This document shows, one piece after another, positions 32,943 to 41,568 of a DNA stretch of 64,000 nt. Positions within the stretch are counted from its first letter, which is position 1, and each line of letters begins with the position of its first letter. The notes beneath the pieces were generated by a model that did no database searches, was not told the DNA's origin, and saw only the letters and a program-made list of their open reading frames with translations. The translations under genes and the position numbers were made by a program. The stretch lies in NCBI GenBank assembly GCA_003213955.1, contig QCMG01000001.1, positions 124,001 to 188,000 of the forward strand, written 5' to 3'. Source of the stretch: Prochlorococcus sp. AG-418-M08 (lineage in GTDB: Bacteria; Cyanobacteriota; Cyanobacteriia; PCC-6307; Cyanobiaceae).

Positions 32943-34213
32943 TAACTTGCTGAAGCAATTAATGTAAATTTATCTCTTGATAAATAATTTATTATTTCTT
33001 TAAAATTCTTCAAATCATACCAGTAGTCTAGATTATTAACTAAATCTTTTATGGTATTTTTTCTTTCCCACAATAACTCGTTCCCTAAAAACGAAGTTAT
33101 TTGGGACGAAGTTTCTAGATTAAAAATGTAGTTGCTTTTGACAATATTTATTGCTTTTTTGAGCTCATTGAAAGTAATACTTTTACAATTCAACATTTCT
33201 TTAATTATTTCATTAATTTCTTCCTCTACGTTTTTTAAATTTACTTTATCGCAGCACGCTTCAATTATTAATAAACCGCCTAATTCGCCAGCATTTACAT
33301 CTACATATACAGACTCCACTAGATTTTTATCTTCTTTTAAAATTTTTACTAATCTGCTATTTCTTCCAAACGAAAGCATCGATGCTAAAATTTCAAATCC
33401 TAAATTTAAACGTTGATTTTTTAAGCTAGGTATACTCCAAGCCATAAATATTCTAGAGAATTCAATATTTTTAAAATATATTTCTTCCCTACCAGTTCTT
33501 GAGAAAACATTTATTTTATTATTGTTTTTTATTTTAGAAGTATCTTCTTGTTCTGGAAAAGAAAAGCTGTTTTCATAATATTCTTTAAAAACTTTTTGGG
33601 ATATATTTCCTGCAATTGCAATGCAAAGATTTCTCTTTTTGTAGTGTTTTTTATGGAATTCTTCTAGATCAGTTATGCTTAAAGATTGCACATCATTTTC
33701 AGTTCCTAATATTGTTTTGCCGTAAATTTTATCCATCCATACCCTGTTTAAGAAATAATTAAAAAGATTTTCATCTGGCTGATCATTTTGTTGTTTTATT
33801 TCATCAATTACAACACTTTTCTCTTTGTCAAATTCATCTTTATTGATACTTGGCGATAAAACAATGTTTGTCAAAAGAGCTAGTGATTCTTTAAAGTTGT
33901 TTTTAGGTACTAAAACATAATAATGGGCATCATCATACCCTGTTGAAGCATTGCTCATTCCTCCAAGAGATTCGATTTTATGATCAAATTCTCCTGGCAA
34001 TATTTTATTATTTCCCTTAAAAATCATATGTTCTAAAAAATGAGCTGTTCCATTTTTATCTGACTCCTCAAATGCAGATCCCGCTTTAAACCAAAAATCT
34101 ATGCATATTAAAGGTAATTCTTTATTTTCCACAAATACGCATTTAGGTTTGCTTGAATGGTTAAAGTAATTAATTTCTCCTACGTACATTGAAATTATTT
34201 TCTTACTCTCCAT
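32942..34213 (-). CDS. Zinc-dependent M16 peptidase, catalytic subunit
   Basis: 423 residues. Inverted zinc motif HFLEH at 58-62, and third ligand Glu138 in VIDEIKQQ, 76 residues later as expected. It degrades short peptides, such as cleaved signal or transit peptides, as a heterodimer with the gene downstream. Start ATG at 34211-34213, only 18 bases from the divergent pcyA start, so promoters of both must be overlapping. Confidence 0.9.
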   Translation of the reverse strand: MESKKIISMYVGEINYFNHSSKPKCVFVENKELPLICIDFWFKAGSAFEESDKNGTAHFLEHMIFKGNNKILPGEFDHKIESLGGMSNASTGYDDAHYYVLVPKNNFKESLALLTNIVLSPSINKDEFDKEKSVVIDEIKQQNDQPDENLFNYFLNRVWMDKIYGKTILGTENDVQSLSITDLEEFHKKHYKKRNLCIAIAGNISQKVFKEYYENSFSFPEQEDTSKIKNNNKINVFSRTGREEIYFKNIEFSRIFMAWSIPSLKNQRLNLGFEILASMLSFGRNSRLVKILKEDKNLVESVYVDVNAGELGGLLIIEACCDKVNLKNVEEEINEIIKEMLNCKSITFNELKKAINIVKSNYIFNLETSSQITSFLGNELLWERKNTIKDLVNNLDYWYDLKNFKEIINYLSRDKFTLIASAS

Positions 34214-34230
34214 TTTGATACCTTTTACTC

Positions 34231-34956
34231 TTGTTGTCTAAATCCTTAACCAAAACTAAATTAATTGATCCACTTATATTGTCTTTATTGCAAAATATAA
34301 GAGGACACAGGTCTAATCTTAAAAACCTTAATTCTTTAAAGATAGATCCTAAGCTTTCTAATATATTTTCTGATGAAGAAGGTAAAGAACTCTATATTGA
34401 AAATGAATTTCATAAAGCTGAAGGATTTAGAAAGTTACATATTGAAGTAGCTGAATTTTCGAAACGCCTTAAAATTTTACATTGTGTATTTTTCCCTGAC
34501 CCAAAGTATGATATCCCTATTTTTGGAATGGATTTAGTTAAAAATAATGAACTGGTTTCAGCTGCCATTGTTGATTTATCTCCCTCATCCAAGAATCAAA
34601 ATCTAAAATATGATAAATATTTATCCAATATCGATAAGAGTATTTTTGAGTTGGAAAGGGAGGTTCCAAGATGGGGCAATATTTTTTCTGATAATGTATT
34701 TTTTGCCTCTTTAAAAAGTGAAAGTGAAAAGGGAGCTTTTTGTAAAATAGTTGATCATTACCTTTCTACTCTAGTAAAATTAAGTGAAACTGTAAGTCCA
34801 GATTATGATCAAAAAATAATTAAAGAAAGAATTAAATATCAAAAAAATTATTGTATTCAGCAAATGAAAAATGAAAAAACAAGTTTTGTTCTTTTAAAAT
34901 ATTTTGAAAAAAAATGGGTAGATGACTATATCAAAAAAGTACTTTTTGATTTTTGA
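34231..34956 (+). CDS. pcyA: Phycocyanobilin:ferredoxin oxidoreductase PcyA
   Basis: 241 residues of the ferredoxin-dependent bilin reductase fold. [20 protein letters not shown] and [21 protein letters not shown] are PcyA-specific; Glu58, His70 and Asp94 here are the likely proton-handling residues. It reduces biliverdin IXalpha to phycocyanobilin. Prochlorococcus lacks phycobilisomes but keeps bilin reductases. Start is TTG at 34231 or 34234; no ATG is near. It overlaps the next gene by four bases (ATGA). Confidence 0.93.
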   Translation: MLSKSLTKTKLIDPLILSLLQNIRGHRSNLKNLNSLKIDPKLSNIFSDEEGKELYIENEFHKAEGFRKLHIEVAEFSKRLKILHCVFFPDPKYDIPIFGMDLVKNNELVSAAIVDLSPSSKNQNLKYDKYLSNIDKSIFELEREVPRWGNIFSDNVFFASLKSESEKGAFCKIVDHYLSTLVKLSETVSPDYDQKIIKERIKYQKNYCIQQMKNEKTSFVLLKYFEKKWVDDYIKKVLFDF

Positions 34957-35873
34957 TGTTTGTAAATATTTTTAAAAAACTAATTTTTTATATTTTGATA
35001 TCCTTATCATTTTCGATGAGTATTAGCTCATGTTCACAAAATAAAAAAATAAGTTCTAAATCAGGTACAGAAATTACTTCTAATGTAATTAAATCGATAA
35101 AGGCTGTAGCGGCATTAGGTCAACTTTCCCCAGCTGGAGATATTAGGCAATTAGCAGCGCCAATTAGTCAAATTGGATCCTCTCCTCGTTTATCTGAACT
35201 GTTAGTAGATGAGGGAGATTTTGTAAAAAAAGGATCTGTTCTTGCTGTTTTTGACAATAGAAAAAAATTAATTGCCGATCTTGAAAAAAAGAATAGTCTT
35301 ATTAACACCAATGATTTGGAGATTTCTTTAAAAGAAGATCAAATCAAGAGATATGAATTAGCTGTAGAAAAGTCTGCATACTCATTAGTTCAACTTTCTC
35401 AGAGAAAAGATGAATTGTTGAAGTTGCAAAAACAAAAAATAATTAATATTGGAGATAAAAAGAATATTGAGATAGATCTTTTTAACTCTAAGCTTAGAAG
35501 TCCAATTGATGGATATATTCTTGCAATTAATACAAGAGTTGGAGAAAGGCCAAAAAATGAAGGGATATTGGATATTGGCTCTAGCCAGAATATGGAAGCT
35601 CTTATAGAGGTCTACGAATCTGATATTAATAGAGTATTTATCTCACAAAATGTTGAATTAACTAGTGAAAATGGAGGATTTAAAAAAATTCTTAAAGGTA
35701 AAGTAATTAGAATTAGCCCTCAGGTTAAACAAAGAAAAGTTTTATCCACAGATCCTACGGGTGATGCTGATGCACGAATTATAGAAGTTCTTGTAAAGTT
35801 AAATGAAAATTCGATAAAATTAGTCAAAAATTATACTGGTATGAAGGTCATTGCAAAATTCCTACCTAAATGA
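34953..35873 (+). CDS. devB: ABC exporter membrane-fusion protein (DevB-like, HlyD family)
   Basis: 306 residues. N-terminal hydrophobic segment ([18 protein letters not shown]) ends in a Cys that may be lipidated. The two half lipoyl motifs are at about 55-100 ([31 protein letters not shown]) and 165-185 ([13 protein letters not shown]), around a short helical hairpin. In the DevBCA exporter this periplasmic part links DevAC to an outer-membrane channel. Four-base overlaps on both sides. Confidence 0.85.
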   Translation: MMFVNIFKKLIFYILISLSFSMSISSCSQNKKISSKSGTEITSNVIKSIKAVAALGQLSPAGDIRQLAAPISQIGSSPRLSELLVDEGDFVKKGSVLAVFDNRKKLIADLEKKNSLINTNDLEISLKEDQIKRYELAVEKSAYSLVQLSQRKDELLKLQKQKIINIGDKKNIEIDLFNSKLRSPIDGYILAINTRVGERPKNEGILDIGSSQNMEALIEVYESDINRVFISQNVELTSENGGFKKILKGKVIRISPQVKQRKVLSTDPTGDADARIIEVLVKLNENSIKLVKNYTGMKVIAKFLPK

Positions 35874-37042
35874 AGTTATCTTTCATAAAATTTAGGAAAA
35901 TTCCGTTGGCTTGGTTGTTACTTACTAGGCAACCACTAAGGTTAATTGTTGCAATTGCAGGAATCAGCTTTGCAGGGATTTTAATGTTTATGCAATTAGG
36001 CTTTAGAGATGGTTTATTTGACACAAGTGTAACTATCCATAAACTATTAGATGCGGATCTTGTTTTGATAAGTCCTAGATCAAAAAGTTCTATAAGTATG
36101 AGTGGCTTCCCAAAAAGAAGATTGATTCAAACTCTAGCTTTAGAAGACGTTGAAAAAACTGCGCCTGTCAACTTAACTTATCTTCTCTGGAGGAACCCCG
36201 AAAATCTAAAAACAAGATCGATCTTAACCTTAGGTTTTAATCCTGCGGATTCTCTATTACTTGACGATGATTTTTCAGTAAAGGCTGATAAACTTAAAAA
36301 TCCAGGAAGAGTTCTTTTTGATAAACTTTCAAGACCAGAATTTGGACCTATAGAGGACTGGTTTATTTCAGATAAGAAAGTAGAAACAGAGGTCGCTGGT
36401 AAAAGAGTAATAGTTGAAGGGCTGGTTGAGTTGGGTCCTTCCTTTGGGGCTGATGGAAATCTTATAACAAGTAGAGAAACATTTTTAAGACTTTTTCCTG
36501 CGAATCCAAAAGGAAGTATAGAAATAGGTTTAGTAAAACTTCGAAGTGGTTCTAATCCTATTTTGGCATCTGAAATACTAAATAATTCTCTACCAAATGA
36601 TGTTCGTGTTTTAACCAAAGATCAATTTATAGAGTTTGAAAAAAATTATTGGAAAAATAGTACTGCGATTGGATTTATATTTAGTTTAGGAGCTTTAATG
36701 GGCTTTGTAGTTGGATGTGTTGTTGTTTATCAAATTCTTTACAGCGACGTTACTGATCATCTTCCTGAATATGCAACCTTGTTGGCTATGGGATATAGGT
36801 TGAAGTCTCTTTTCTTTGTTGTAGCTAGGGAGGGGTTTTTATTGGCATTATTTGGTTATTTACCTGCTTATTTTTCTGGACAAATACTTTATTCGGTTGT
36901 TAGGAGTTCTACAAAGCTACCCATAATAATGGATGCTAATAAAACAATCTTAATTTTTATTTTGATTTTAATTATGTGTATGGGGTCTGCTGGAATTGCT
37001 ATGCGTAAATTAGTTGATGCTGATCCTGCTGAAATATTCTAA
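35870..37042 (+). CDS. devC: ABC exporter permease DevC (MacB/FtsX-like)
   Basis: 390 residues. First helix at about 25-46 (LRLIVAIAGISFAGILMFMQL), a large periplasmic domain (50-255), then three helices at about 265-380: the MacB/FtsX type VII layout. IPLAWLLLTRQPLRL is typical of DevC. It exports a lipid-like or glycolipid compound by family precedent; the substrate here is unknown. Overlaps devB by four bases; devA follows after 14 bases. Confidence 0.9.
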   Translation: MKLSFIKFRKIPLAWLLLTRQPLRLIVAIAGISFAGILMFMQLGFRDGLFDTSVTIHKLLDADLVLISPRSKSSISMSGFPKRRLIQTLALEDVEKTAPVNLTYLLWRNPENLKTRSILTLGFNPADSLLLDDDFSVKADKLKNPGRVLFDKLSRPEFGPIEDWFISDKKVETEVAGKRVIVEGLVELGPSFGADGNLITSRETFLRLFPANPKGSIEIGLVKLRSGSNPILASEILNNSLPNDVRVLTKDQFIEFEKNYWKNSTAIGFIFSLGALMGFVVGCVVVYQILYSDVTDHLPEYATLLAMGYRLKSLFFVVAREGFLLALFGYLPAYFSGQILYSVVRSSTKLPIIMDANKTILIFILILIMCMGSAGIAMRKLVDADPAEIF

Positions 37043-37056
37043 AGTTTTTAATTAAT

Positions 37057-37779
37057 ATGCCAAAAATTTTAAATAAAGAAAATAAATATTTTAAAACTGT
37101 TTCCATTACTAATTTGAGTCACTCTTATGGAAAAGATGAGAATAAGAAAAAAGTTCTTAATAGTGTTAATTTTTTTATTGAAAAAGGGGAATTAGTTCTT
37201 TTGAAAGGACCATCTGGTTGCGGTAAAACAACACTCTTGACGTTGATTGGTGCCCTAAGGACTTGTCAAAGTGGAGATTTAACGGTTTTAAATAATCAAT
37301 TAAATGGAGCTTCAAGAAAGACTAGACAACTACTTCGAAGAAATATTGGGATGATTTTTCAAGGACATAATTTGCTTAGATGCCTAACCGCAGAACAAAA
37401 TGTTCAAATGGGTGCCGATTTACTAAGAGGTTTAACATATTTGCAAAGAAGAGAAATTGCGAGGAAATGGCTATCTGCAGTTGGACTAGAAGATCATCAC
37501 AAAAAGTTGCCAAGTGATTTGTCTGGAGGTCAGAAACAAAGAGTGGCAATTGCAAGGGCATTATCTGCTAATCCTAAACTTTTACTTGCAGATGAACCAA
37601 CTTCAGCTTTAGATAGTGTAACTGGAAGAGAAATAGTTTCTCTTTTAAAGAAATTAGCAAAAGAGCAAAATTGTTCTGTCCTCATGGTTACACATGATCC
37701 AAGGATTTCAGATATGGCTGACAGGATATTAAACATGGAAGATGGAAAAATATTTAATGCACTTGGTGAGTTAAAATAG
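37057..37779 (+). CDS. devA: ABC exporter ATP-binding protein DevA
   Basis: 240 residues. Walker A GPSGCGKTT at about 51-59, signature LSGGQKQRVAIARAL, Walker B LLLADEPTSALD, and His-switch VTHDPR. It groups with MacB/LolD-type ATPases that power DevC. The order B-C-A and the overlaps show one operon, headed by pcyA. Confidence 0.93.
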   Translation: MPKILNKENKYFKTVSITNLSHSYGKDENKKKVLNSVNFFIEKGELVLLKGPSGCGKTTLLTLIGALRTCQSGDLTVLNNQLNGASRKTRQLLRRNIGMIFQGHNLLRCLTAEQNVQMGADLLRGLTYLQRREIARKWLSAVGLEDHHKKLPSDLSGGQKQRVAIARALSANPKLLLADEPTSALDSVTGREIVSLLKKLAKEQNCSVLMVTHDPRISDMADRILNMEDGKIFNALGELK

Positions 37780-37797
37780 TATAAAATAAAAAAATTT

Positions 37798-37947
37798 ATG
37801 TCAAAGAGAAGAAATTTAAAAAAAGAAAAACAAGATCGTAATCGTGCATATGCTAGGAAGTTCAAGAAAAGAAAACTCAGAACTGATGGTAGGCCTGAAG
37901 GTAGTCAAGTGACCGGAACGGCCAATAACGGCGGAGCTGCTGATTAA
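37798..37947 (+). CDS. Conserved small basic protein (49 aa)
   Basis: ATG at 37798-37800, TAA at 37945-37947. The first 28 residues are extremely basic (MSKRRNLKKEKQDRNRAYAR then KFKKRKLR); the last 20 are Gly/Asn/Ala-rich and flexible. The composition suggests RNA or ribosome binding. I believe it is conserved in cyanobacteria, but no name is known to me. It follows devA by 18 bases. Confidence 0.65.
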   Translation: MSKRRNLKKEKQDRNRAYARKFKKRKLRTDGRPEGSQVTGTANNGGAAD

Positions 37948-38003
37948 GATTAACTTTGGTTTATTTTAATTTTAAATTCTGTATATTTAATGATTAATAA
38001 TGT

Positions 38004-38927
38004 ATGGTTATGAATGTAAGCGTTGTCATACCAACTTATAATAGAAAATCAATATTAGAAAAATGTCTTAAAGCTCTTGAGAGGCAGACTTTAAACGATA
38101 TTATAAGTAATTATGAAATAGTGGTTGTTGATGATGGCTCTACAGATGGAACTCCTTCTTGGATAAGAGATAATAGTAAAATACTTCCTCATGTTGTCTT
38201 ATATGAACAAGAACACGGAGGGCCTGCTCTAGGAAGAAACCTCGGTGTAATGAAATCAAAATATGAAGTTATAGTATTTATTGATAGCGATCTGATTGTT
38301 TTAGAAGACTTTTTAATCTGCCATGTTAAAAAACTCTTTTCATCTTGGAAAATAAATAATAAAAAATGTTTTACTTATGGCTCAGTTGTAAATACTTCAA
38401 ACTTTAAAAATCCAGAAAACGAAAGGTATAAATTAACTGATGTTTCCTTTGCTTACTTCGCTACTGGAAATGTTGCTATTTCTAAAGAATTACTTTTAAA
38501 TATTGGTTTGTTTGATACCTCTTTTAGCCTTTATGGTTGGGAAGATTTAGAATTGGGCGAGAGATTAAAAAAAATTGGTACAAGATTAATTAAATGTCCT
38601 AAAGCGGTGGGATTTCATTGGCATCCCCCCTTTGTTTGTGGACAAATTGAATCATTAATATCTCAAGAAAAAGAGAGGGCAAGGATGGCCTTAATCTTTT
38701 ATAAAAAACATTCAAATTTGAGAGTTAGATTTATGATTCAATTGACCCCGATTCATAATTTTCTATGGGAAATAATATGCCTGGGGGGATTGATAAGCAT
38801 TAATAAATTATTGCCATTATTAGAATTTCTAGTTAAATCAGGTAGAAATAGATTGGCACTAGAGATTGTAAAAGTTCCTCTTAATTTAATTTATGTTAGA
38901 GAGCTGAGAAGATTAATTTTAAATTAA
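38004..38927 (+). CDS. Glycosyltransferase family 2
   Basis: 307 residues. GT-A fold: VIPTYNR at 9-15, VVDDGSTDGT at 41-50, DSD near 95 (FIDSDLIV) for metal/nucleotide-sugar binding, and WEDLELGERLKKIG (about 180) for the catalytic ED. The C-terminal 80 residues hold hydrophobic segments that may contact the membrane. It transfers a sugar to a cell-envelope acceptor; donor and acceptor unknown. ATG at 38004, or 38010. Confidence 0.88.
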   Translation: MVMNVSVVIPTYNRKSILEKCLKALERQTLNDIISNYEIVVVDDGSTDGTPSWIRDNSKILPHVVLYEQEHGGPALGRNLGVMKSKYEVIVFIDSDLIVLEDFLICHVKKLFSSWKINNKKCFTYGSVVNTSNFKNPENERYKLTDVSFAYFATGNVAISKELLLNIGLFDTSFSLYGWEDLELGERLKKIGTRLIKCPKAVGFHWHPPFVCGQIESLISQEKERARMALIFYKKHSNLRVRFMIQLTPIHNFLWEIICLGGLISINKLLPLLEFLVKSGRNRLALEIVKVPLNLIYVRELRRLILN

Positions 38928-38941
38928 AAAAAAAACTTGAA

Positions 38942-38979
38942 AAGTAACTCTTTAAAGATTACTTACTATTTGCTATAAT
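38942..38979 (+). promoter_or_regulatory. rpsB promoter with overlapping dyad
   Basis: TATAAT at 38974-38979 is a consensus -10. The -35 area lies within AAGTAA-C-TCTTTAAAGA-TTACTT (38942-38964), a palindrome of 11 pairs with one extra base. The dyad may be the tail hairpin of the glycosyltransferase transcript, or an operator over the -35. The start site would be near 38986, giving an 87-base leader. Confidence 0.6.
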
Positions 38980-39000
38980 TTATAAATCTTAAAACCACAC

Positions 39001-39063
39001 ATCTGACTGTTTCGGGTGATTTAAATATTTAAATTTCCCGTCAGATCGAGGCTAACCCGAAAC
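39001..39063 (+). promoter_or_regulatory. rpsB leader RNA with pseudoknot potential
   Basis: Two perfect helices interlock: ATCTGAC (39001-39007) with GTCAGAT (39040-39046), and GTTTCGGGT (39009-39017) with ACCCGAAAC (39055-39063). The 5' arm of the second lies in the loop of the first and its 3' arm lies outside, which is an H-type pseudoknot. The loop also has ATTTAAATATTTAAAT (39019-39034), and CGGG/CCCG (39013-39016 with 39037-39040) offers a competing hairpin. The last arm ends 9 bases before the rpsB ATG. S2 represses rpsB-tsf in E. coli through its leader; similar autoregulation is inferred here. Confidence 0.6.
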
Positions 39064-39072
39064 TTTTTAAAC

Positions 39073-39777
39073 ATGGCTGTTGTATCTCTATCTGAAATGA
39101 TGGAAGCTGGTGCTCACTTTGGGCATCAAACTAGGCGTTGGAACCCCAAAATGTCTAAGTATATATATTGTGCACGGAATGGTGTTCATATTATTGATCT
39201 TGTTAAAACTGCTCTATGCATGAACAATGCATACAAGTGGACTAGAAATGCTGCAAAGAGTGGAAAAAGATTTCTTTTTGTTGGAACAAAGAAGCAAGCC
39301 TCAGACGTTGTTGCTCAAGAAGCAAGTAGATGTGGTGCCGCATACGTAAATCAAAGGTGGTTAGGAGGTATGCTCACTAATTGGACAACAATGAAAGCAA
39401 GGATAGAAAGATTAAAGGATCTTGAGAGAATGGAAAGTAGTGGCGCTATTGCTATGAGACCTAAAAAGGAAGCAGCTGTTTTGAGAAGAGAGTTAGAGCG
39501 TTTGCAAAAGTATTTAGGAGGTCTGAAAGGTATGAGAAGATTACCCGACGTAGTTGTTCTCGTTGATCAAAGAAGAGAATCTAATGCTGTACTTGAAGCT
39601 AGAAAATTAGATATATCTTTAGTATCAATGTTAGACACTAACTGTGACCCCGATTTGTGTGAAGTTCCTATTCCATGCAATGATGATGCAGTGAGATCTG
39701 TTCAACTTATTTTAGGACGACTTGCAGATGCAATTAACGAGGGTAGAAAAGGCTCTAATGAGCAAAGAAAAAATTAA
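39073..39777 (+). CDS. rpsB: 30S ribosomal protein S2
   Basis: 234 residues, normal for S2. [20 protein letters not shown] at the start, [13 protein letters not shown] and [12 protein letters not shown] in the middle are conserved S2 segments. Codons are more C-rich than average, fitting strong expression. First gene of rpsB-tsf; preceded by the structured leader at 39001-39063. Confidence 0.98.
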   Translation: MAVVSLSEMMEAGAHFGHQTRRWNPKMSKYIYCARNGVHIIDLVKTALCMNNAYKWTRNAAKSGKRFLFVGTKKQASDVVAQEASRCGAAYVNQRWLGGMLTNWTTMKARIERLKDLERMESSGAIAMRPKKEAAVLRRELERLQKYLGGLKGMRRLPDVVVLVDQRRESNAVLEARKLDISLVSMLDTNCDPDLCEVPIPCNDDAVRSVQLILGRLADAINEGRKGSNEQRKN

Positions 39778-39815
39778 TTTCAACCTCAAAAAAAACAAAA
39801 TTTTTATCTTTTTAA

Positions 39816-40472
39816 ATGGGAAACATTACAGCAAAATTAGTTAAGGATCTTAGAGATAAGACTGGAGCAGGCATGATGGACTGTAAAAAGGCTTTGAATG
39901 AGACAGAGGGAAATGTTGAAAAAGCTTTAGAGTGGTTAAGAAAAAAAGGTATAGCAAGTGCTGAGAAGAAATCGGGAAGAGTTGCAGCTGAAGGTTCTAT
40001 CGGCAGTTACATTCATACCGGTTCAAGAGTAGGAGTTCTTTTAGAACTCAATTGTGAAACCGATTTCGTTGCTAGAGGAGATATCTTTCAATCTCTTTTA
40101 AAGGATGTATCCATGCAAATAGCTGCATGTCCAAATGTGGAGTATGTATCTATTGATGAAATCCCACAAGATGTTGTAGAAAAAGAAAAAGGAATAGAAA
40201 TGGGTAGAGATGATTTGTCAGGTAAGCCAGAAAATATTAAAGAAAAAATTGTTGAAGGAAGGATAGCTAAAAGACTAAATGAGTTAGTATTGCTTGCTCA
40301 ACCCTATATAAAAGATAGTTCCCTTACAGTCGAGGATCTTATAAAACAGGCAACAGCTAAAATTGGCGAAAATATCAAAGTGAGGCGTTTTACAAGATAT
40401 ACATTAGGAGAGGGTATTGAAAAAAATGTAATGGACTTTGCTGATGAAGTCGCATCTTTAAAGTCAAACTAA
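39816..40472 (+). CDS. tsf: Elongation factor Ts
   Basis: 218 residues, the short cyanobacterial form. The N-terminal UBA-like domain [23 protein letters not shown] (6-28) contains TGAGMMDCK, and the dimer/core contains [12 protein letters not shown]. It recycles EF-Tu from GDP to GTP form. Follows rpsB after 38 bases with no terminator between. Confidence 0.97.
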   Translation: MGNITAKLVKDLRDKTGAGMMDCKKALNETEGNVEKALEWLRKKGIASAEKKSGRVAAEGSIGSYIHTGSRVGVLLELNCETDFVARGDIFQSLLKDVSMQIAACPNVEYVSIDEIPQDVVEKEKGIEMGRDDLSGKPENIKEKIVEGRIAKRLNELVLLAQPYIKDSSLTVEDLIKQATAKIGENIKVRRFTRYTLGEGIEKNVMDFADEVASLKSN

Positions 40473-40476
40473 AAAC

Positions 40477-41568
40477 TTGAATAATTATAATAAAGAAAGA
40501 AATTCAAAAGAAGTAAAAATTCAGCTCAATAGGGCTGAGGTTAAAAAAAATATATTAATAAAAAATATTTATAAGGAATATGAGAATTATTTCAGAATTG
40601 TGAGAAAATCTATTCTTACTTCTACCGAAAAAGGTATATTTAGCCTTTATTCTGAATTGTCTAGAAGTAATAGTAATGAATTATTAAATGTAAAGGAATT
40701 AACTAACTTTTTAAATCAGAATATTAATTTTATTATTAATTCTAAACTGCCTTTGTTAACAATCGAACAATTAAAATTAGGGGATATAAGTGATCCACAA
40801 AAAAAGTTAGTAAATGAAAAAGTTTTAAAGGAATTGGGAGAATTTAAAGATTATCAAGAAAGTCAAGAATATCAAGGCGTTGATTTTGATTATGAAAATG
40901 AATCAATAACTAAGGAGTCTTTCGAATTTCATTGTAATAATAATTTAAATTCATATGAATATTATGAGCTTCTTAGCGATGATGAATTTCTATCTGTAGA
41001 TTTAGATGATAATGGTTATTTAAATTCTTTTTCTAAACAAAATACTTTAAAAAATATTGAAGATAAAAGAAATATTATTGATTCTGTAATTGAAATAATA
41101 GAAGAAACAAAGCCTAATAAATTAAATTTTCAAGAAAATTTAAATGATGAGGTGAATGATGTATTCATATCTAGTGATAATTTAAATTTCTTTGAAACGG
41201 TTGATAAAGCATTTAGTAATTTTTTATTGAATTTATCATATAAAATAAATTTAGAATTATTTAAAATAAACTTAATAAAAAAATTTTTAACTGAAGATAC
41301 ATTTATATTCTTATCTAACAAGAACAATATAATTAAACATCCTCATCCTTTCCTTATAAAATATGATTTTAATCTAAATAAGTTATCTGAATATACTAAT
41401 AAATATTCCGATATCTATTTATTCAATTTATCTAATGTGGAATTGGAATTTTCTAATTTAGATCTCTCAATCTGTAGAAATAATATAAATGAATTGAAAA
41501 AAAAATTTATTTTATTAAATAAAAAGCAAATATATTGGAAAAACAAGGAACTTCCTTTAAAAAATTAA
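40477..41568 (+). CDS. Asn/Lys-rich protein of unknown function upstream of recG (363 aa)
   Basis: TTG start at 40477, four bases after the tsf stop; overlaps recG by 34 bases. Residues 1-95 are helical, 96-190 acidic and low complexity, with repeated Asn, Asp, Glu and Tyr; the C-terminal half is again helical (LLNLSYKINLELFKINLIKKFL). No signal, membrane helix or motif recognised. Very AT-biased composition suggests fast drift. The link to recG or tsf is positional only. Confidence 0.6.
   Translation: MNNYNKERNSKEVKIQLNRAEVKKNILIKNIYKEYENYFRIVRKSILTSTEKGIFSLYSELSRSNSNELLNVKELTNFLNQNINFIINSKLPLLTIEQLKLGDISDPQKKLVNEKVLKELGEFKDYQESQEYQGVDFDYENESITKESFEFHCNNNLNSYEYYELLSDDEFLSVDLDDNGYLNSFSKQNTLKNIEDKRNIIDSVIEIIEETKPNKLNFQENLNDEVNDVFISSDNLNFFETVDKAFSNFLLNLSYKINLELFKINLIKKFLTEDTFIFLSNKNNIIKHPHPFLIKYDFNLNKLSEYTNKYSDIYLFNLSNVELEFSNLDLSICRNNINELKKKFILLNKKQIYWKNKELPLKN

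Noticed and set aside
38942-38964. Palindrome before rpsB as a simple terminator of the glycosyltransferase gene
   Set aside because: The stem is good but AT-only in its core, no T-run follows, and it overlaps the expected -35 of rpsB. Kept as part of the promoter entry instead.
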